Part shown: positions 46,177 through 50,718 of the stretch, in pieces
Layout: each line of letters starts with the position of its first letter
How positions within the stretch are numbered: position 1 is the stretch's first letter
DNA from: a virus
Strand: one strand, 5' to 3'
Length of the DNA: 50,718 nt
Virus record (IMG/VR): IMGVR_UViG_3300033153_006571
Coordinates: 1-50,718 of that record
Position numbers and translations under genes: made by a program
The notes under the pieces: generated by a model
Databases searched by the model: none
Seen by the model: only the letters and a program-made list of their open reading frames with translations
Told to the model about the DNA's origin: nothing

Positions 46177-48939
46177 GATGCTTATATTGACGGTGTAATA
46201 ATAGAGCCGGATTATACAGAGAAATATCCTTCTTCATATACGGATGGCCCGAGAAGTGTTGGTAATGGCTATGGTGAAGCAATAGAAGAATCTTCAAATG
46301 ACTATTATTATCAGACATCACACACATCAGCTCAAGGGAAGCTTATTTTAACAACAACAGGTGATAATGATTATGCGACTATTCCGTCTATAGTAGGAGA
46401 TTTTTCAGAAAACTTTCAATTGGATTTTGCTTTTGAAACAAGCGATGGAATAAATACCTCAGATATAATATTTCAAAAAACATCAGGCGGTAATGGATGG
46501 GCAATTCGATGGTCTAGTCCATCATGGCCTAATGATGACGGACCAAGATTGTATACTTATTCAGATTCAGGCAATGAAACATTTTGGTTTCATAAAAATA
46601 TGAGTAAGGACACAAAATATTGGTTGAGATTGGTAAGAGAAGGGAATACAGTTACAGGATATTATTCTACAAATGGGCAAAATTACACACAAGCATTTCA
46701 AACTTCAAGCTCAAATGTTCTTGAAGCTTTTGACGATTCCGCAGACGGTGAATATTTGCGGATGGAAACGGATTATGGCACGAAAACAATATATAACCTG
46801 AAAATTGTAAAAGGGATTACGACATATGAATATCTTTTTAATAATAATTTCGGTGTTGACAAGGAAATAATCGCAAATCAGGGCGGTGAGGATGGGCAAT
46901 GTTATAATGGTGCCGAACAAGCCTCAGATGGTACGGATATTTATTTATATACAGCTTTAACGCAAAGAGCTTTTAATTTTACGGATGGTGAAGTATTAAG
47001 AATAATACCAAGCGCAACTCAAACAGCAGGATTAACAGCATATGTCAGAGTTAATAGCTGGGGAACATATTATCCTGTTAGTAATATAGAATTAACGGCT
47101 GACGAATATTATGAATTAATATGGGACAATGCAAATGAGGAATGGAATGCTTTTAGAAACCTTGAGGCAAGTGATTTTACAGATTTAACGGATAGTGGAG
47201 ACTCAACATTACATTATCATGCATCCGATAGAGCAAGAAGTAATCATACAGGTACACAAGCGGCAAGTACAATAAGCGATTTTGATACTGAGGTAAGTAA
47301 CAATACAGATGTTGCAGCAAATACAACAGCAAGACATTCAAGGAAGCATGACATAAACGGTACCGATGACCATAACGGAGTAGGGGGAGCAACAGAAGAT
47401 AACTTTGTATCTTTTGATGCTAATGGGCTGCCGAAAGATTCAGGGCATAATGACACTGATTATGAGGACGCAGGAGCGGTTGCTACTCATGCGACACTAA
47501 CTGAAACACACGGAGCTACAGGGGCAATCATGGGCACAACTAATACACAAGAGGTATCAAACAAAACCTTGACGCCAAAAGCAACAGTCAAAGGTAACGC
47601 GGCTTCGGATGCCGCAACTTTAGGTAGTGAACTTGTCACAAACGGTACATTTGACAGTGACTTATCAGGTTGGACAATATCAGATACAGGCACAAAATGG
47701 ACATGGGATGCTACAGGTGCAGCTATCCATAATGGTGATGGTAACACTGAAACAATAAGTCAGAATGTAAATGTCACATTAGATGAGTATTATGTCTTAG
47801 CTTTTACTATATCAGGAAGAACAGCAGGAACATTGACACCTTCTCTGAATGGGGTAAATGGATATGCGCAAAGTACAGATAATACTTATTATTTCAGTTG
47901 GAAAGCTACTGCCACAGCAGCACATTCTCTGATGTTCACACCTTCGGGAACATTTAATGGTAAATTGGATGATATTTCATTCAAACAAGTTACGGCTGAT
48001 TTGGCAGCATTGATTGAATTAAAGGATTCTGGTGGGGCTGTAAGTGCAGAAATGCGGAGTGGAACTAATACTTTGTATAATTTCTTTATCGGTTATAATA
48101 GTGGGAAAAATAATTATAATGGACATTATAATGCGGCAATAGGCTATGCGACAATGCAGAATAATACAATAGGACATTATAATGCAGCAATAGGCTATGC
48201 GGCAATGCAGAATAACATAACTGGTTATGCTAATGCAGCAATAGGCTATGCGGCAATGCGCAGTAACATAACTGGTTCTGCTAATGTGGCTATAGGATAT
48301 ACAACAATGCATTATAACACAACTGGTTCTACTAACGCAGCTATAGGCTATGCGGCAATGTATCACAACACAACTGGTTCTACTAACGCAGCAATAGGCT
48401 TTACTGCAATGCGCAGTAACACAACTGGTTCTGCTAATGCGGCTATAGGTTCTTATGCAATGCGTCATTCACAGACTGGAAATAACAATATTAGCATAGG
48501 TGGTTATTCTTGTGGATATGGTACAGGTGCAGTCTTTACCGCAGCCTCAAACCACGTAGTTATCGGGCATCAGGCTGGATACAACATAGGCACTTCTGAT
48601 TCAGCAAATGTAATGATAGGCTATCAAGCAGGGTACAATGAAACTGGTAGTAATAAGCTCTACATTTCAAACACAAATACTGCAACACCGCTTATATATG
48701 GAGAGTTTGATAATGGTATATTGGGATTTACGGCACAAGTAGGCATAGGCACAAAAACACCTAACGCAAATGCCGCATTGGATATAGCAAGCACAACAAA
48801 GGCATTTATGCCACCAAGAATGACAACAGTACAAAAAAATGCAATAGGAACGCCTGCGGCAGGTATGGTTGTATATGATACAGATTTATCAAAACTATGT
48901 GTATATACAAACGCATGGGAAACTATAACAAGTTCATAA
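46177..48939 (+). CDS. Tail fibre, C-terminal part (read-through or disrupted)
   Basis: This 920-codon open frame is in phase with the 45619 gene. It first finishes the beta domain (DAYIDGVIIEPDYTEKYPSS). It then holds a concanavalin-like domain (FQLDFAFETSDGINTSDIIF), a segment rich in HNDTDH-type fibre motifs, a second binding domain (SELVTNGTFDSDLSGWTISD), seven 17-residue head-like repeats, and a tail fibre end (ALDIASTTKAFMPPRMTTVQ, AGMVVYDTDLSKLCVYTNAW). It is the likely receptor-binding part. No good ribosome binding site lies at its start (a TTG at 46420 is weak), so it probably needs read-through, suppression or repair of the TAG. Confidence 0.8.
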   Translation, partial: DAYIDGVIIEPDYTEKYPSSYTDGPRSVGNGYGEAIEESSNDYYYQTSHTSAQGKLILTTTGDNDYATIPSIVGDFSENFQLDFAFETSDGINTSDIIFQKTSGGNGWAIRWSSPSWPNDDGPRLYTYSDSGNETFWFHKNMSKDTKYWLRLVREGNTVTGYYSTNGQNYTQAFQTSSSNVLEAFDDSADGEYLRMETDYGTKTIYNLKIVKGITTYEYLFNNNFGVDKEIIANQGGEDGQCYNGAEQASDGTDIYLYTALTQRAFNFTDGEVLRIIPSATQTAGLTAYVRVNSWGTYYPVSNIELTADEYYELIWDNANEEWNAFRNLEASDFTDLTDSGDSTLHYHASDRARSNHTGTQAASTISDFDTEVSNNTDVAANTTARHSRKHDINGTDDHNGVGGATEDNFVSFDANGLPKDSGHNDTDYEDAGAVATHATLTETHGATGAIMGTTNTQEVSNKTLTPKATVKGNAASDAATLGSELVTNGTFDSDLSGWTISDTGTKWTWDATGAAIHNGDGNTETISQNVNVTLDEYYVLAFTISGRTAGTLTPSLNGVNGYAQSTDNTYYFSWKATATAAHSLMFTPSGTFNGKLDDISFKQVTADLAALIELKDSGGAVSAEMRSGTNTLYNFFIGYNSGKNNYNGHYNAAIGYATMQNNTIGHYNAAIGYAAMQNNITGYANAAIGYAAMRSNITGSANVAIGYTTMHYNTTGSTNAAIGYAAMYHNTTGSTNAAIGFTAMRSNTTGSANAAIGSYAMRHSQTGNNNISIGGYSCGYGTGAVFTAASNHVVIGHQAGYNIGTSDSANVMIGYQAGYNETGSNKLYISNTNTATPLIYGEFDNGILGFTAQVGIGTKTPNANAALDIASTTKAFMPPRMTTVQKNAIGTPAAGMVVYDTDLSKLCVYTNAWETITSS
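48121..48477 (+). repeat. 51-bp coding tandem repeat in the tail fibre
   Basis: Seven 17-residue units of the form G-x-x-N-A-A-I-G-Y-x-x-M-x-x-N-x-T resemble the left-handed beta-roll repeats of trimeric adhesin heads. The DNA units are alike enough for recombination to change their number, which could alter fibre length or receptor range. Confidence 0.9.
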
Positions 48940-48959
48940 AAATAAAGGAGAGTGATTAT

Positions 48960-49232
48960 ATGGCATTGCAAAAAGATAAGGAAATGAGTAGTGGATTTAT
49001 TGCAACATATCATAATATAGGCGTAATAGCATACGACTATAAAAGGAACAACGCAGAAGTTCAAATGCTTCAATACAAAGACGAATCTGCAAGGCGTGCA
49101 AATAAGCAGCATGTTGGTGTTATGCCTTTTCAATTTGAGAATGTAGAGATAGACCATACAAAAGATTTGAGAGCACAATTCTATGAATTAGTAAAACAGA
49201 AGGATGAATTTAAGGATTCGTTAGACTGTTGA
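48960..49232 (+). CDS. Hypothetical protein, 90 residues
   Basis: ATG after AAAGGAGAG. The product is soluble with a beta start (GFIATYHNIGVIAYDYKRNN) and a charged C-terminal helix (TKDLRAQFYELVKQKDEFKD). It directly follows the tail fibre, so a fibre chaperone or assembly role is possible; no family is recognised. Confidence 0.6.
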   Translation: MALQKDKEMSSGFIATYHNIGVIAYDYKRNNAEVQMLQYKDESARRANKQHVGVMPFQFENVEIDHTKDLRAQFYELVKQKDEFKDSLDC

Positions 49233-49273
49233 CGAAATTTTCAATATGGTATATATTTGTATAGGGGGATATT

Positions 49274-49603
49274 TTGAAAAACAAATGGTTATATATTCTC
49301 ATAATAATCCTTACTATATTTGACATATGTTTTACAACATGGGGATTGAAAGTAGGTCTTATTGAAGAAGCTAATCCACTATTTGCTTTTATCTATAACT
49401 ATTCTTATTTATTGGCTATAGTATTGGTTGCACTTATGACAGGTGGAGGATTATACATTATATTTAAGCTACAGAACAAGTCTAAGATTGCAAAAAGTGG
49501 GCTTATATTTGTATTAGGAATAAAGATTTATGTAATGATTATGCATTTGAACTGGTTTATTCCTTTAGTGCCTTTACTTGTTCGTAGATATGTAGGACTA
49601 TAG
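49274..49603 (+). CDS. DUF5658-like membrane protein
   Basis: This 109-residue protein starts with TTG after AGGGGG. It has three hydrophobic segments (about 5-24, 41-62, 72-92). The first contains TIFDICFTTWGLKVGLIEEA followed by NPLF, the typical DUF5658 pattern. The function is unknown. It sits just before the pilin-like gene, and its stop lies in a terminator stem. Confidence 0.7.
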   Translation: MKNKWLYILIIILTIFDICFTTWGLKVGLIEEANPLFAFIYNYSYLLAIVLVALMTGGGLYIIFKLQNKSKIAKSGLIFVLGIKIYVMIMHLNWFIPLVPLLVRRYVGL

Positions 49604-49636
49604 TACTATTTTTATAGTAATTTAGTCCTATTTTTT
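49594..49636 (+). terminator. AGGACTA...TAGTCCT terminator
   Basis: AGGACTA (49594-49600) and TAGTCCT (49623-49629) form the outer stem, an inner TATAGTA/TACTATT pairing is possible, and six T follow. The same outer sequence appears at 24789. It should end the long late transcript. A weak TATAAT (49661-49666) follows before the pilin-like gene. Confidence 0.7.
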
Positions 49637-49691
49637 AGAAAAACCTTCAAAAAATCATTTATAATGTAAGAAAAAAAAAGGGGGCTTGTTT

Positions 49692-50126
49692 ATGTTAAAC
49701 AAAGTATTAAAAAAAGCAAAGAGTAAGAAGGGATTTACGCTTATTGAATTGATTGTAGTAATTTCTATTTTGGCGATATTGGCACTTTTGATTGTGCCAA
49801 GAATTATGGGATTTATAGGAACTGCGAGACAAAATGCAACAAATTCTAATGCAAGATTACTTTATAACGCAGCAATATTAGCTATATCGGCTGATGAAAT
49901 TACTTTGCCTACGGAAACAAATGCTGAATGTACAACCTTAGCAGACGTAGATGCATTAGCAACAGGAGAGGACCAAGATGGATTATCGGGATTTTTGGAT
50001 GAATGGCCGAAGGATGGAGATGGAAAACCTTTAAGATTAGTTATCAGTCCAGATGGTGAAGTTGATGTGGAAGATTCAGAGGTTGCAACTGGAGAAGGTA
50101 ACAATTTAGCTGGTAAAGATTTATAA
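49692..50126 (+). CDS. Type IV pilin-like protein
   Basis: This 144-residue protein has a textbook class III signal: a basic leader ending KKG, then FTLIELIVVISILAILALLI with Phe at +1 and Glu at +5, for cleavage and methylation by a host prepilin peptidase. The hydrophobic helix continues to about residue 40. The rest (SNARLLYNAAILAISADEIT, then an acidic region with DGDGKPLRLVISPDGEVD) looks like a small clostridial major pilin head. Pilins are cell-surface proteins and are rare in phage genomes. It may be a lysogenic-conversion gene that alters the host surface or phage adsorption. I chose ATG 49692, with AAGGGGG upstream. It lies between two terminators, so it can be expressed on its own. 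Confidence 0.9.
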   Translation: MLNKVLKKAKSKKGFTLIELIVVISILAILALLIVPRIMGFIGTARQNATNSNARLLYNAAILAISADEITLPTETNAECTTLADVDALATGEDQDGLSGFLDEWPKDGDGKPLRLVISPDGEVDVEDSEVATGEGNNLAGKDL

Positions 50127-50150
50127 ACAAAGCAAAATTTAAATTATTCA

Positions 50151-50174
50151 AAGCATCCTACGGGATGCTTTTTT
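50151..50174 (+). terminator. Rho-independent terminator after the pilin-like gene
   Basis: AAGCATCC and GGATGCTT form a perfect 8-bp stem with a TACG loop, followed by a T run. It closes the pilin-like unit before the next virion gene. Confidence 0.92.
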
Positions 50175-50197
50175 AATGCTCAAAACGAGGTGATAAT

Positions 50198-50718
50198 ATG
50201 GCTACAGTTCCCGGTTATGATACTTATTTAAGGGAAGGTATGACGGATAAAAGAGTAGGGCAGCTTCAAGGTGCATTGTCCGACTTAGGTTATGACGTTG
50301 GTCCTATAGACAATATATTTGGCCCAAAAACAGCCGGAGCATTAAGACAATTTCAAACAGAGCAAGATATACAGGCGGATGCTATATATGGGCCTGAAAC
50401 AGCTGGAGCATTGCAACAAGCACTCGCAGGAGTTCAACCGGCAACACAACCAACACAACAGCCTGTAACTCAACCTACGGCACAGCCTTTACAGCAAATT
50501 CAACAGCCGGTACAGCAGACACCGCAACAACCTGTGTTGCCACAAATGCCACAATTCAACTATCAGTCACCATATACCGGGCAAATACAGGACATAATAC
50601 AGCAGCTTCAAGGTAGGCAGTTCCAATATGACCCGGCCAAAGACATTGCATTGCAGCAGGCACAACAGCAGGCGATAAATAAAGTTAGTGAAGAAATGGC
50701 TTCAAGAGGAATATTGAG
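50198..50718 (+). CDS. Peptidoglycan-binding virion protein, 5' part of a junction-spanning gene
   Basis: ATG after ACGAGGTGATAAT opens a frame that runs off the end and continues at base 2 (480 residues in all). Residues about 8-72 are a PG_binding_1 domain (KRVGQLQGALSDLGYDVGPI, FGPKTAGALRQFQTEQDI, YGPETAGALQQAL). A Gln/Pro/Thr-rich linker (about 75-130) and the start of the helical region follow. The protein probably travels in the virion or tail and grips the cell wall during DNA entry. It is cotranscribed with the large ejection protein. Confidence 0.85.
   Translation, partial: MATVPGYDTYLREGMTDKRVGQLQGALSDLGYDVGPIDNIFGPKTAGALRQFQTEQDIQADAIYGPETAGALQQALAGVQPATQPTQQPVTQPTAQPLQQIQQPVQQTPQQPVLPQMPQFNYQSPYTGQIQDIIQQLQGRQFQYDPAKDIALQQAQQQAINKVSEEMASRGIL
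50683..50718. repeat. Terminal direct repeat, right copy (circular overlap)
   Basis: Identical to bases 1-36. See the left copy for the interpretation. Confidence 0.95.

Noticed and set aside
48019-48468. Ile/Cys/Ser-rich minus-strand ORF opposite the fibre repeats
   Set aside because: It is an antisense shadow of the 51-bp repeat.
45619-48939. Global amber codon reassignment
   Set aside because: Other clear genes end at TAG at the expected place, and no suppressor tRNA was seen, so only this gene is affected.

Overview
The window looks like the complete genome of a temperate podovirus-like phage of a low-GC Gram-positive host, most likely a member of the Clostridia. The A+T-rich sequence, strong AGGAGG ribosome binding sites, frequent GTG and TTG starts, a serine integrase and an XhlA-like/phi-LC3-like lysis cassette all point that way. 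The first 36 bases are repeated exactly as the last 36, so the contig is a closed circle of about 50,682 bp. The cut falls inside one gene: its 5' part is at 50198-50718 and its 3' part at 2-958. No tRNA or rRNA gene was seen.

Layout. (1) 1-6263, plus strand: end of the virion module (a peptidoglycan-binding virion protein, a 1181-residue ejection-type protein, a structural protein) and lysis (XhlA-like protein, amidase, holin). (2) 6280-9643: lysogeny module with a serine recombinase and CI-like repressor on the minus strand, a Rha-type regulator and a Cro-like protein on the plus strand, and a tiny basic minus-strand protein with its own promoter. (3) 9683-10906: an orphan protein with an IS110/Nop-type domain, flanked on both sides by arrays of 18-bp units in which two repeat types alternate, giving a 36-bp period. 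This matches the architecture of TIGR-Tas RNA-guided systems and is the most notable content of the window. (4) 10987-22267: early/middle genes for recombination and replication (SbcC-like ATPase, RecT, metallo-beta-lactamase-fold enzyme, winged-helix replication protein, RecU-like nuclease), a sigma factor, a PAPS-reductase-like enzyme, an ArpU/RinA-like late regulator, and four proteins built around different short tandem repeats. (5) 22287-24682, minus strand: seven small genes including radC, separated by a repeated hairpin element and preceded by their own promoter. (6) 25013-48939, plus strand: terminase, a cassette of nucleotide-sugar and sialic-acid-type genes (NeuB, NeuC, NeuA and helpers) interrupted by an HNH endonuclease, then portal, scaffold, capsid, P22-like tail adaptors and a tail fibre split by an in-frame TAG. 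(7) 48960-50126: a short accessory end with a DUF5658-like membrane protein and a type IV pilin-like protein.

How it fits together. The P22-type portal, large terminase and tail adaptors suggest headful packaging into a short-tailed virion, consistent with a circular (circularly permuted) assembly. The CI/Rha/Cro region controls entry to lysis. The sigma factor and the ArpU-like protein probably switch on the late operon that begins near 25013 and runs through the circle junction to the terminator at 6280. The sugar genes lie inside the packaging and capsid operon, which suggests that a glycan is made late in infection. All functions are read from sequence motifs only; no searches were run.
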